A stretch of 55,058 nt of DNA from CAZPRW01 sp964577805 (GTDB taxonomy: Bacteria > Verrucomicrobiota > Verrucomicrobiia > Opitutales > JAIRKQ01): the NCBI GenBank assembly GCA_964577805.1, contig CAZOAG010000005.1, positions 1 to 55,058 of the forward strand, read 5' to 3'. Shown here piece after piece: positions 36,510-46,318 of this stretch. Both the position numbers and the translations under genes were made by a program. Positions within the stretch are counted from its first letter, which is position 1; each line of letters begins with the position of its first letter. Under the pieces are notes generated by a model. It was not told the DNA's origin. It saw only the letters and a list, made by a program, of their open reading frames with translations, and did no database searches.

Positions 36510-38924
36510 ATGAGCACAGTTGTATCGCCTTTATTACAACGCATATCATTATTAAATGAAAATACTTTAGTGGCAGAATATGACAGAGACGTCACAATCA
36601 ATGACTTAGAATATGCACAACCAATATTTTTGGAAACGTTGCACAACAATACATTGTCATTAACAAAAGAAATTTACGACAAAAATATATTTTCAGAAAA
36701 AAATGGATATTGCTCTCATCAAAATGATATCATCTTCATATTACCTAAAAGGCTATACCCAATAACCGGGCATAATTCAATTTATTTGGCATGCCCTTTA
36801 AACAATTGGGGAGATGCGTTATTGTCACCACAATGGAAATTACGGCCGATAGTAATCAATGGCAATCATGTCCTCGGAATTATTATTCCGAATAAAGAAC
36901 TGCCAAAACAAATGCCATTCAAATTTATCACAGATAATGGAATATGGATATCACCTGACGATAGCACACCAAATACCACAACTGATGACAAACAATGTCG
37001 CAATTTCGTATTCAATCGTGATAGGACAGGGAATCATTATTTGCAATACCATTTATCATCGACGGCAAACTGGCATGATACAATATCTGCGCAATGTTCA
37101 GATAATCAAACAAGGCCAGTTGACATGTCAGATTGGATATCGAATATGTATAGTGACACAACATTCGGTGCTACCATTTTAAAAAACATGACAACATTCA
37201 GGTTGTTCGCCCCACGCGCAAAAAATGTACGCGTATCAATTTTTCACCCACAACGTCCTGAAAAAAAATATTTTACCATGCAACCACAGGCAAATGGAGT
37301 ATGGTATGTTGCTGTCCCTAAAACTTTACACAAATATTATTACCAGTATCAATTGTTATTCGACCATACAAATGATTGGTCATCAGCGACAACAATATCA
37401 GACCCATATGCAAAGGCTACTGCTAAAAACAACTCCATTGGAATCATTTTAAAAGAACGGTGTTTTCGGCCATTACGCGATCATTTTATTCCACCACAAC
37501 CAAAGAATGCTGTCATTCTGGAAGCACATCTTCGAGATATTCTTGCAAAAACACATTATGCTATATCGCCATCTAACAGACTACATTTTTCTGGACTAAG
37601 AAAATATCTCAAAAAAGCCAATTGTTATTTGCGTGTTCTCGGAACAAATGTTGTTGAATTACAACCGATCCAAGAATTCGATTATAACCAACCTTCGGAT
37701 TATCACTGGGGATATATGCCATCGAATTGGTTTGCACCATCTAGTACGTACACTGCACGTCCAGAATCTGGACAACAAATAAAGGAATTCAAAAAATTAA
37801 TAAAAGCATTCCATCAGGCAGGGATTGCTGTAATTCTAGATGTCGTTTATAATCATTTGGGCGAATCCCATGTTCTACAAAAGATCGATATCAAATATTA
37901 CTGCCGACATAATGACCAACAATATTTATTAAATTATAGTGGATGTGGCAATGATACCAAATCAGAACACCCTATGACACAAAAGATCATTATCGATAGT
38001 TTAAAACATTTAGTAAAAACATATAATGTTGATGGGTTCCGATTTGATCTTGCTGAACTTTTGGACAAAAATTTGTTAAATAATTTACAAAAAGAATTGA
38101 AGTCTATAAAACAATCACTTTTGTTCATAGCCGAGCCTTGGAGTTTTCGAAGCAATGCAGGAATTGCAATGAACACTACGGAATATTCATTATGGAATGA
38201 TGAATATCGTGAGTTCGTAAAAAAATATGTTCGTGGCAATGGGAACTCTGAAGGGTTGAGATATTTTTTATGCGGAAGTCTTGATTTCCGATCAACATTT
38301 CCCAGTCAGAGTGTGAACTATGTAGCATCACATGATGACCGGGGCTGGGTGGATAACATTACAGAAAATCCGCACAATAACGGTAATGCGCCGACAGAAA
38401 ATGATTGTCGGCGCACGCACTTATCCGCTGCCATCATGATGATGTCGGTCGGCATTCCTATGCTGACAGCTGGTCAAGATTTCTTATTTTCAAAACAAGG
38501 AATCTCTAATACTTACAATCGTGGAGATATTAATGCACTGGATTACAATCGATTAAAACGATATCATGCTACACATAAATATTTTCGCAGATTGATAAAA
38601 TTGCGACTGTCCAAACGTGGCGAAGTAATACGATTAGCGTCTACTCCAAAAAAATCTTACTTCAGGTTATTGACTTCAAATAACAGTGCGTGTGCCATGG
38701 TCTACAATGCAGATAAATCACTCGATCGTCCTATGATGATATTTGCAATAAATCCACATACATCGACTGCATTGATAGATTTCGACAACATTGATGTTCG
38801 TCGCTGTCGTATGTTGGCGGATGAACGACGTGTATTTACTATGTCAAAACGGTTGCGCGATGAAGTGATTGATAATAAGCTAGTATTGCCACCGATGAGC
38901 TGTCGTATATTTTTATTAAAATAA
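36510..38924 (+). CDS. Pullulanase/isoamylase-type glycoside hydrolase (GH13)
   Basis: An 804-residue debranching-type enzyme that would cut alpha-1,6 links in glycogen or related glucans. N-terminal accessory beta domains (about 1-215) precede a CBM48-like domain (about 225-320; TTFRLFAPRAKNVRVSIFHP). The (beta/alpha)8 GH13 domain follows. Its motifs are visible: VILDVVYNHLGESH (region I), VDGFRFDLAELLDK with the nucleophile Asp (region II), LLFIAEPWSF with the acid Glu (region III) and NYVASHDDRGWVDN (region IV, HDD in place of the usual HDN). A C-terminal beta domain ends the protein. The next gene starts 16 nt downstream. No signal peptide is evident, so it likely acts on stored glycogen. 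Confidence 0.88.
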   Translation: MSTVVSPLLQRISLLNENTLVAEYDRDVTINDLEYAQPIFLETLHNNTLSLTKEIYDKNIFSEKNGYCSHQNDIIFILPKRLYPITGHNSIYLACPLNNWGDALLSPQWKLRPIVINGNHVLGIIIPNKELPKQMPFKFITDNGIWISPDDSTPNTTTDDKQCRNFVFNRDRTGNHYLQYHLSSTANWHDTISAQCSDNQTRPVDMSDWISNMYSDTTFGATILKNMTTFRLFAPRAKNVRVSIFHPQRPEKKYFTMQPQANGVWYVAVPKTLHKYYYQYQLLFDHTNDWSSATTISDPYAKATAKNNSIGIILKERCFRPLRDHFIPPQPKNAVILEAHLRDILAKTHYAISPSNRLHFSGLRKYLKKANCYLRVLGTNVVELQPIQEFDYNQPSDYHWGYMPSNWFAPSSTYTARPESGQQIKEFKKLIKAFHQAGIAVILDVVYNHLGESHVLQKIDIKYYCRHNDQQYLLNYSGCGNDTKSEHPMTQKIIIDSLKHLVKTYNVDGFRFDLAELLDKNLLNNLQKELKSIKQSLLFIAEPWSFRSNAGIAMNTTEYSLWNDEYREFVKKYVRGNGNSEGLRYFLCGSLDFRSTFPSQSVNYVASHDDRGWVDNITENPHNNGNAPTENDCRRTHLSAAIMMMSVGIPMLTAGQDFLFSKQGISNTYNRGDINALDYNRLKRYHATHKYFRRLIKLRLSKRGEVIRLASTPKKSYFRLLTSNNSACAMVYNADKSLDRPMMIFAINPHTSTALIDFDNIDVRRCRMLADERRVFTMSKRLRDEVIDNKLVLPPMSCRIFLLK

Positions 38925-38940
38925 ATTCTGTCACACCAAT

Positions 38941-40284
38941 ATGATAGATATAAATAAATTTTTGCACAATGACAGTCGGTTGACAGTTATTAAACAAAAA
39001 ATACTATCATATTGGAAGACCAGAAAATATAATAAATCCCAGCAACAATGTTTCGAAAACATTAATAAATTATCATTTCTAGAACGTTGGCATTATAAAC
39101 ATGTACAAAACGTCATCAATAATCTTTATTTACAGCATGTTAAGCGGTTGCGACAAGAAGTTATCGCGCGTAAACTTAAAGTATGTTTTTTAGTGTCAAG
39201 CATAGAGAAATGGCACTGTGATCTCCTGTATCATTTATTTAAAAACCATAAACATTTTGAACCACATATAATATTATCTGCAAGTGCTGATAATATTGAC
39301 CGAATGCACGACCTTTTCAACATATTCAAGCAACAATATGATAATGTTCATTTAGGATATGATTATGATAAAAAGGAATATATCCCATGGGATGCCTTCA
39401 CACCTGATGTTGTATTTTTTCAAGAACCATGGGATATAGTACAACCCCATAGCATATTTTCAGCAGCACAATATGCTTTAACATGTTATACTCCATATTG
39501 TTTCCATTTGATGAACAGCCCATATAATTACTTAGCGAAATTTCACAGGTTTCTATGGGCATATTTCGTTGAAGAGCAGTCGTATGTCGATGATTATACA
39601 ATAACATATAATGCTAATAATTGTATCGCTGTTGGTAGTTTACACCTCGATCGTTATCGATCAACGCAATCCCCCAATGACTCTTTTTGGAATGACCCAG
39701 GACATAAAAAATTACGAATAATTTATGCACCACATTTTTCATTCGACAATACACATCGCACAGCAACATTCCAACAAAACGGAATATTTTTGCAGCAATT
39801 AGCTAGCATGTATCCACAAACAACATGGATATTCAAGCCACATCCTACATTCAAACAACAACTCATCATGTCAAATATGATGTCGAAGGATGATGTTGAT
39901 GAATATTACAACAATTGGGAACAATATGGCAGTGTATTTTCTGATATTGATTACCGTGATTTATTTTTGACATCTGATGCTTTAATCACTGATTGTATAT
40001 CATTCCTTGCAGATTATTTACCGACAAAAAAACCAGTGTTCCATCTACGAAATGATTCCCAAGCAGTCCCATTCAATAAATTCGGACAAAATATAATTAA
40101 TACATATTATCAAATTCATAATAATGCAGAATTAGAACGACTATTTTCACATGTATTAATTAATGGCAATGATGACATGCATCATCTTCGAGAAAAAATC
40201 GCATTATCAATATTTGACCGTCAAGAAAAATCTAGCAGTCAACGAGCAATTGATTATCTTGCCGAAAAATTGGGGATAGAATGA
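38941..40284 (+). CDS. CDP-glycerol/CDP-ribitol phosphotransferase-like (TagB/TagF type)
   Basis: A 447-residue protein with the pattern of teichoic-acid type polyol-phosphate transferases, GT-B fold. They add glycerol- or ribitol-phosphate from the CDP-activated form to a growing polymer at the cytoplasmic membrane. A basic N-terminal extension (about 1-75) may bind the membrane. The core has LRIIYAPHFSFDN (near 258), WIFKPHPTFKQQ (near 297, with the HP motif) and DALITDCISFLADYLPTKK (near 346). The stop overlaps the next start by 4 nt (ATGA). The coupled CDP-ribitol synthase-like gene suggests ribitol phosphate as donor. Confidence 0.82.
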   Translation: MIDINKFLHNDSRLTVIKQKILSYWKTRKYNKSQQQCFENINKLSFLERWHYKHVQNVINNLYLQHVKRLRQEVIARKLKVCFLVSSIEKWHCDLLYHLFKNHKHFEPHIILSASADNIDRMHDLFNIFKQQYDNVHLGYDYDKKEYIPWDAFTPDVVFFQEPWDIVQPHSIFSAAQYALTCYTPYCFHLMNSPYNYLAKFHRFLWAYFVEEQSYVDDYTITYNANNCIAVGSLHLDRYRSTQSPNDSFWNDPGHKKLRIIYAPHFSFDNTHRTATFQQNGIFLQQLASMYPQTTWIFKPHPTFKQQLIMSNMMSKDDVDEYYNNWEQYGSVFSDIDYRDLFLTSDALITDCISFLADYLPTKKPVFHLRNDSQAVPFNKFGQNIINTYYQIHNNAELERLFSHVLINGNDDMHHLREKIALSIFDRQEKSSSQRAIDYLAEKLGIE

Positions 40285-41636
40285 AACGATATGCAATAAT
40301 ATTGGCATCTGGAAAGGGAGAACGATTCGCAAATGATACACCAAAACAATTTCTAAAAATATCAGGAAAAACATTATTAGAACATTCTATTGATGCATTT
40401 GAACATCATCCATTGATCGATGATATTATTGTTGTCACACGGCCATCAGATCTCGAAAAAACAATAGAACTATTACGACCAAATAATTATAAAAAATTAT
40501 ATACCATTATTCCAGGTGGTTCAACACGACAAGAAAGCGCATATAATGGTATCAAATCGATCCTTGATGATGATGCATATATATTGATCCATGATGCTGT
40601 ACGGCCATTGATCGATCAAGCAACAATATCACGATGTTTGGATGCATTATTACACAATGATGCTGTTGATGTAGCAATCCCTGCTTCTGACACAATAGTC
40701 AAAGCAAATGATCAAATGATAATAACTGATATCCCGGAACGAAAATATTATTTCCGTGGGCAGACACCACAAGGGTTCTCTTTAAAAATTATTAAAAAAG
40801 CACATCAAATGGCATGTAATCATCCGGAAATACCATTTACAGATGATTGCGGGATAGTACATCATTTTAAACTATCACCGATTTATATCGTCGAGGGAAA
40901 TCCAGCAAATATTAAAGTGACATATCCTATTGACATAGACATTGCTGATAAATTGTTTCAAACACGACAGACAAAACAACAGTCATATGATTTCTCATTA
41001 TTAGAAAATAAGGTCATTGTTGTCATTGGTGGTACTCGCGGCATTGGAAAATCTATTGTTGAACAATCACGTACATATGGGACGACAACATATAGTTTAT
41101 CTCGGTCGACAGGAGTGGATGTAACACAACCACAAACATTAAAAAATGCATTTGATAGTATTTATCAACAGACAGGTCATATTGATTATATTATCAACTG
41201 TGCTGGAATATTGGACCACTGTGATTTTATGCAACAGTCCGATGCAATGATTTCTGATATGATCATGACAAATTATATCGGAACTATCAATGTTGCCAAA
41301 TCCGGATATGATTTTTTAAAATCTTCAAATGGATGTTTAATATTATTTGCATCAAGTTCTTATACTCATGGCCGTGCAAAATTAGCAATATATTCTTCTA
41401 CAAAATCTGCTGTAGTAAATTTCGCACAAGCAATGTCTGATGAATGGTCATGTGATAAAATTCGTGTCAATGTTATAGTTCCACAACGAACTGCTACAGA
41501 TATGCGAACCAATGCATTCGGAGAAGAACCACAAAATACATTATTGTCACCTGATGTTGTCGCGAAACATACTATCAATACATTATTACAAGATTTTACT
41601 GGCCAGGTGATTGATGTTCGTATCGAACAATCATGA
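40281..41636 (+). CDS. Fused cytidylyltransferase/SDR, CDP-ribitol synthase-like (Bcs1/TarI-TarJ type)
   Basis: A 451-residue two-domain enzyme. Residues 1-230 are an IspD/TarI-type cytidylyltransferase (ILASGKGERFANDTPKQFL, YILIHDAVRPLID, RGQTPQGFSLKI, PFTDDCGI). Residues 235-451 are a short-chain dehydrogenase (VVIGGTRGIGKSIVE nucleotide loop, NCAGILDH, catalytic Ser and YSSTK). The same fusion occurs in Haemophilus Bcs1/Acs1, which reduces ribulose 5-phosphate and activates ribitol 5-phosphate as CDP-ribitol. It overlaps the polyol-phosphotransferase by 4 nt. A role in isoprenoid synthesis (IspD) is less likely because of the fusion and the neighbour. Confidence 0.87.
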   Translation: MKRYAIILASGKGERFANDTPKQFLKISGKTLLEHSIDAFEHHPLIDDIIVVTRPSDLEKTIELLRPNNYKKLYTIIPGGSTRQESAYNGIKSILDDDAYILIHDAVRPLIDQATISRCLDALLHNDAVDVAIPASDTIVKANDQMIITDIPERKYYFRGQTPQGFSLKIIKKAHQMACNHPEIPFTDDCGIVHHFKLSPIYIVEGNPANIKVTYPIDIDIADKLFQTRQTKQQSYDFSLLENKVIVVIGGTRGIGKSIVEQSRTYGTTTYSLSRSTGVDVTQPQTLKNAFDSIYQQTGHIDYIINCAGILDHCDFMQQSDAMISDMIMTNYIGTINVAKSGYDFLKSSNGCLILFASSSYTHGRAKLAIYSSTKSAVVNFAQAMSDEWSCDKIRVNVIVPQRTATDMRTNAFGEEPQNTLLSPDVVAKHTINTLLQDFTGQVIDVRIEQS

Positions 41637-41755
41637 TATTCGATTTTCTCCGCGATATCTTATGATAGTATATTTTAATGTTTTTCATAATAAAAAACCG
41701 ATTGACCGTTTCATGTTCTTATGTTTGATACTATTCTATCAGCATTGATGAAAAT

Positions 41756-43135
41756 ATGAAACTTGCACAACAACAGACTATAAACAGTTCGTTCTCTAGC
41801 ATTTTTCGTATAATCTTACCATTAATATTATCATCATTGTCGACGAATTTAATGTTTCTTATCGACCGGTTCGTACTGGCATATTATTCCATTGATTCGA
41901 TGAATGCAGCGATGATGGGAGGAAATCTCGCTGGTATTTTTACATTATTATTGATGTCGATCGCTGGGACGACTGAGATCTTTGTAGGGCAATATAATGG
42001 AGGAAATCACGATGAAAAAATCGCTGCTCCAATCTGGCAGATGATATATTTTTCCATAATTTCGCTAATTATCTTTATTCCAATAGGATATTTTTCTGAT
42101 ATTATTAATTTGATCCCGCCATATTACGAGTCAGATGGAGTGCCATATCAACGCATATTGACATATTTCTGTTGGCTACCATGTTTAGTCGCTGCATTTA
42201 CAGGATTTTTTGTCGGCCGCGGAAAGACAAGTTTCATCACACATGTTGTAATTATAGGAAATGTTTTAAATGTATTTTTAGACATTTTATTGGTATTTGG
42301 ATATAAGAATATTATTCCTATGATGGGATGTCGTGGTGCTGCTATCGCTACTGTCATTTCCGAAGCGGCACAAGCGATCATTTTAGCCATTGCATTTTGG
42401 AACCGATATAATCGTACACGATATTCTACGCATAAAAACTACCATTTTAATAAAAAAATATTTTTTCAATGTATTCATATTGGCAGCCCATTAGCGATTG
42501 GTAAGAGCATAGAACTATTTGCATGGTATTTGGTATACGCTGCTTTGAGCCATGTTTCGAAAGATCTCGCAACGATACATGGTATCGCGGTGACAATATA
42601 TTGTTTTTTTATTTTTATCTGCGACGGAATAACAAAAGGGTCGGCAGCTTTGTCATCAAATTTTATTGGCCAACGCGACCTTACTGCCATCCATGATCTT
42701 TTTCGAAAACTTATATGGATAGTAGCCATTCTTTGTAGTTGTCTTGTCCTACCATTATTAATTTTTCCAGATAAAATATTATCATTGGTCGGTACATTAA
42801 ATAATGACCTTACTTATTTATACTCACAATTGTTCATGGTATTACGACTACAATTCATTTGTATAGTGATAGAAACATTATGTGCTATTCCTTTAGGAAT
42901 TTTGATGTCCGGTGGTGATACACGCTATCCTAACATCATCAATTTGGCATTATTATGGATGTTCGTTGTCATCCCAGTATTATCATTGTTCTTTTGCGGA
43001 CATCTCAACTCTGTCGTCATACCGCATGCATTATGCAATATTAACATGACGTTATTTGCAATCATTGTATACAGGCGTTATCGATCATTAAAATGGTACA
43101 ATGATGTAGAAAATGGGAATGCTATCAAATTGTAA
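41756..43135 (+). CDS. MATE family efflux transporter, copy 1
   Basis: A 459-residue, 12-helix multidrug and toxin extrusion-type transporter that exchanges Na+ or H+ for organic cations. Both six-helix halves are visible. Landmarks are LILSSLSTNLMFLIDRFVLA, NAAMMGGNLAGIF, GFFVGRGKTSFI, GSPLAIGKSIELFAWY and PLGILMSGGDTRYPNI. It is followed 215 nt later by a close paralogue on the same strand, and the two share the ending YRSLKWYNDVENGNAI. The substrate is unknown. Confidence 0.9.
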   Translation: MKLAQQQTINSSFSSIFRIILPLILSSLSTNLMFLIDRFVLAYYSIDSMNAAMMGGNLAGIFTLLLMSIAGTTEIFVGQYNGGNHDEKIAAPIWQMIYFSIISLIIFIPIGYFSDIINLIPPYYESDGVPYQRILTYFCWLPCLVAAFTGFFVGRGKTSFITHVVIIGNVLNVFLDILLVFGYKNIIPMMGCRGAAIATVISEAAQAIILAIAFWNRYNRTRYSTHKNYHFNKKIFFQCIHIGSPLAIGKSIELFAWYLVYAALSHVSKDLATIHGIAVTIYCFFIFICDGITKGSAALSSNFIGQRDLTAIHDLFRKLIWIVAILCSCLVLPLLIFPDKILSLVGTLNNDLTYLYSQLFMVLRLQFICIVIETLCAIPLGILMSGGDTRYPNIINLALLWMFVVIPVLSLFFCGHLNSVVIPHALCNINMTLFAIIVYRRYRSLKWYNDVENGNAIKL

Positions 43136-43350
43136 AAATGTTGACAAACAGTCTGTTGCGTCCACGTGGTTATAGTCAACTATTTTGCATAATGTTTTGG
43201 TCTACATCTCCCTTATATTCTACAATGGTTTTGTGACATTTTATTACAATCGCACCTAAACAATTTATTGCCAAATGTAAAAACACATTTGACTATTGCC
43301 ATTTTTGTATATTCTATCGTGTTTGGGACCAAGACAATAATAACATCAAT

Positions 43351-44733
43351 ATGAATACTGTAAAACAGCAACCAAATATCAACAGTTCATTATCTTGCAT
43401 ATTGCGTATAACATTGCCATTAATGCTGTCAGCACTGTCATCTGGAGCTATGCTCTTTGTAGACCGTTGTGTTCTAGCATATTATTCTATTGATTCTATG
43501 AATGCAGCGATGATTGCAGGCAATTTAGTTGGCATTTTTTCGTTTGTCTTAGGAAGTATTGCATACACTACTGAAATTTTTGTCGGTCAATTTAATGGAA
43601 GCGCACAAAACAACAAAATTGCGATACCAGTCTGGCAAATGATTTATTTTTCTATCGGCGCTGGTATAGTATTGCTTCCAATAGGATATTTTGCCGACGT
43701 CATCAATTTAATACCATCATATTATTTGGATGAAGCAGTTCCGTATCAACGACTGCTGACATATTTTTGTTGGCTATCATGTTTAATTGTTACATTTTCT
43801 GGCTTTTTTGTTGGCCGTGGCAATAGTGCTTTTGTAACCAATGTAGTAATAATCGGCAATATTATTAATCTTATTTTAGATGTTGTTTTCGTATTTGGAT
43901 ATAAAAATATTATTCCTAGCTTGGGGTGCCAAGGAGCAGCAATCGCAACTGTTGTTTCTCAGGCAGCGCAAGTAATTATTTTTGCATGCGTATTTTGGAA
44001 CCGTCAAAATCGTACACAATACGCTACTCACAAAAATTATCATTTTAACAAGCCATTGTTTATGCAAGCTGTTCGAATTGGGTCTCCATTAGCAATTGGA
44101 AAATTCGTCGAACTTATAGCATGGTATTTAATATATGCCGCTTTGGGACATGCTTCAAAGGACCTAGTCACAATTCATGGTGTGGCACTCAATATATACT
44201 CTTTTTTCATTTTTATCTGTGCAGGGATGTCCAAAGGCTCTGCTGCCCTATCAGCAAATTTCATTGGGCAGCGCAACTTGCGATCAATCTACACTATTTT
44301 CCGCAAACAAATATGGATTGTCATTGCCCTTTGTAGTATCACCATGCTTCCTTTCTTGATTGATCCGAACAAAATATTGTCGTTAGTAGGAGCATTGAAA
44401 GACGACCTAAGTCATCTCTATCCAGAAATGCGCATAGTGTTGCGCTTACAATTTATTTGCATGATCATTGATTCATTATGTGCCATTCCACTAGGAATTT
44501 TAATGTCTGGTGGTGACACACGTTACCCTAACATCATTAACTTGGCATTATTATGGGGATTGGTCGTCATTCCTGTATTATCACTGTTCTGCTGCGGACA
44601 TTTAACCTCCGTCTCCATACTATACGCACTCTCTATTGTACGAATGATCTGTTACGCCTTCTTGTTATACAGACGCTATCGATCATTAAAATGGTACAAC
44701 GATGTAGAAAATGGCAATGCCATTGAATTGTAA
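43351..44733 (+). CDS. MATE family efflux transporter, copy 2
   Basis: A 460-residue paralogue of the preceding gene, with the same landmarks (SSGAMLFVDRCVLAYYSID, NAAMIAGNLVGIF, GFFVGRGNSAFV, GSPLAIGKFVELIAWY, LGILMSGGDTRYPNI). Divergence is largest in the N-terminal 15 residues and loops, so the copies may differ in substrate. DNA similarity continues for at least a dozen bases beyond both stop codons (AAAATGTTGACAAA), which shows a tandem segmental duplication. The gene is intact throughout. Confidence 0.9.
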   Translation: MNTVKQQPNINSSLSCILRITLPLMLSALSSGAMLFVDRCVLAYYSIDSMNAAMIAGNLVGIFSFVLGSIAYTTEIFVGQFNGSAQNNKIAIPVWQMIYFSIGAGIVLLPIGYFADVINLIPSYYLDEAVPYQRLLTYFCWLSCLIVTFSGFFVGRGNSAFVTNVVIIGNIINLILDVVFVFGYKNIIPSLGCQGAAIATVVSQAAQVIIFACVFWNRQNRTQYATHKNYHFNKPLFMQAVRIGSPLAIGKFVELIAWYLIYAALGHASKDLVTIHGVALNIYSFFIFICAGMSKGSAALSANFIGQRNLRSIYTIFRKQIWIVIALCSITMLPFLIDPNKILSLVGALKDDLSHLYPEMRIVLRLQFICMIIDSLCAIPLGILMSGGDTRYPNIINLALLWGLVVIPVLSLFCCGHLTSVSILYALSIVRMICYAFLLYRRYRSLKWYNDVENGNAIEL

Positions 44734-44745
44734 AAATGTTGACAA

Positions 44746-45678
44746 ATGGCTGCGTTATTTTACTCGTCAGCCAATATCATGGATAGGAGTACACGCGTTG
44801 ATGTTACGCGAAAAACACATAACGGTACTGTCATTAAAATGTACTTCAAAGACGATCAAGGTCGTTGCAATACTAAGCCAGACATTACCATTTCTACTTC
44901 AAAGAATGTAAAACAGATAGGAGTTGCAATAAAACCATCGTTAGATGAACAATCTCTCGACTCCCGTCAATTGCATGTAATGAACATTCCAGCAGCCGAC
45001 ACATCAGCAGATGAAATGATCGCAAATGAAGAAATAAAAAATAATGACATAGAAAACGAAGCATACGTCAAAAATATTAACTACAACAACAAAGGCCAAG
45101 ATCATCAATCAAGCCATCTTTCGTCTTTGTCGAAATCATTACCATATTCTTCCGAAGAAACGCTCAAAGTAATGCATGATCCAAATACTGATATGCAAAT
45201 ATATATTCCAACTCCAATAAGGGCATGTGATGACCTAAGTTATAATCCATTTAATATTCCACCACCAAATACATCCCCAGAAGATCAAAATTGTGCGCCA
45301 CAAAATATTTCAACGCCCAAAACGAGACTAAATAATGGCAATGATGACTACGCAGACTATCATTCAACGCCAAGAACATCAATTCAGAATATTGCATCAC
45401 CAAAGCTTCCAACATTTGAAACATTTTTCGAAAACTCTTGGAAGTCAGACTATAAAGATGAACTTGCAGATCATCCAAAAATACACCAACAAAACTTAGA
45501 TATCAAACAACAGCAATTAGGAAAAGGGCAAGAAGTGTCCGATAAACAATTAGATGACGATAACGAAGATGACAATAAACCAAAGCAAAAGAAAGAATTG
45601 TCTACATTGTTTATCAATGATATTGATCAACAAAACCACGACTATGATCAACTCGACAGTTCATCTTCGTCTGAATGA
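44746..45678 (+). CDS. Hypothetical disordered protein with acidic Ser-rich tail
   Basis: A 310-residue protein without a recognised domain. It is low in hydrophobic residues and rich in Asp, Asn, Gln, Ser and Pro. A short more regular N-terminus (about 12-60: DRSTRVDVTRKTHNGTVIKM) could form beta strands. The rest is disordered, with Pro-rich segments (YIPTPIRACDD, NPFNIPPPNTSPED) and the ending DQLDSSSSSE. The first ATG (44746) directly follows sequence shared with the 3' flank of the upstream MATE copy, so the start at 44779 (MDRSTRV) is at least as likely. No signal peptide is visible. It could be a secreted host-directed protein; this is speculation. Confidence 0.55.
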   Translation: MAALFYSSANIMDRSTRVDVTRKTHNGTVIKMYFKDDQGRCNTKPDITISTSKNVKQIGVAIKPSLDEQSLDSRQLHVMNIPAADTSADEMIANEEIKNNDIENEAYVKNINYNNKGQDHQSSHLSSLSKSLPYSSEETLKVMHDPNTDMQIYIPTPIRACDDLSYNPFNIPPPNTSPEDQNCAPQNISTPKTRLNNGNDDYADYHSTPRTSIQNIASPKLPTFETFFENSWKSDYKDELADHPKIHQQNLDIKQQQLGKGQEVSDKQLDDDNEDDNKPKQKKELSTLFINDIDQQNHDYDQLDSSSSSE

Positions 45679-45828
45679 AGCAAGTTGCTTGGTTCATGAT
45701 TTAATTGCATTATTTAATAATTTTTTACCGAAATGATTATATGCACATTTTCCAAAAATAGCATCATTTTCATTTGACTGACATGATATCATATCTAGCT
45801 TCGCACGAAAATTGGGGAAACAATATTG

Positions 45829-46065
45829 ATGAACGAAATATCACAGAACTCTTTTCCACAACAACATATTGCCAGCCAGACAACAACACCACCGCTAACA
45901 GAAACACAGCCAATTCCAATACAACGCGAAATGACACCACAACAAGCAGAAGAAATGTGCGGATCGTTTCATGATCATTCAGTTAGATATGTTCCGTCTG
46001 AAATCATGCGCAGTATGGCAACTTATTTTTATCCAAATTGGAGGACGGAAGATAATCACAATTAG
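45829..46065 (+). CDS. Small Gln/Pro/Thr-rich hypothetical protein
   Basis: A 78-residue protein starting ATGAACGAA with GGGGAA about 10 nt upstream. Residues 1-40 are low-complexity (QTTTPPLTETQPIPIQREM); residues 40-78 (EEMCGSFHDHSVRYVPSEIM, then RSMATYFYPNW) look more ordered. No family is recognised. The low-complexity composition resembles that of the upstream 310-residue gene, and the two may belong together. Confidence 0.45.
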   Translation: MNEISQNSFPQQHIASQTTTPPLTETQPIPIQREMTPQQAEEMCGSFHDHSVRYVPSEIMRSMATYFYPNWRTEDNHN

Positions 46066-46318
46066 AACAACAAGTAGCGGAATTTTTACATAAATCGTAT
46101 TTGAGCGATTGATTTGCAAATAAGCATGTTCGGTCGCCGCGTTCATATAACTGGATAAATACTATTGGTAAGCTGTGGTGTATTTATGTTAGACGTATGA
46201 TATTCGTTTTACATACATAAAATATGCAATTCTCTTTCAATACCTGTTGTTCGATTTTCAAGGAAATGCTTGCGTTTTCTCGTACATGACATACCTGTTC
46301 TATCAGCTATTAAACACA

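Noticed and set aside
45774..45974. 66-codon Asn/Thr-rich frame overlapping the 78-residue gene
   Set aside because: Out of frame with the better-supported 45829 start, which has GGGGAA upstream and a more ordered C-terminus.
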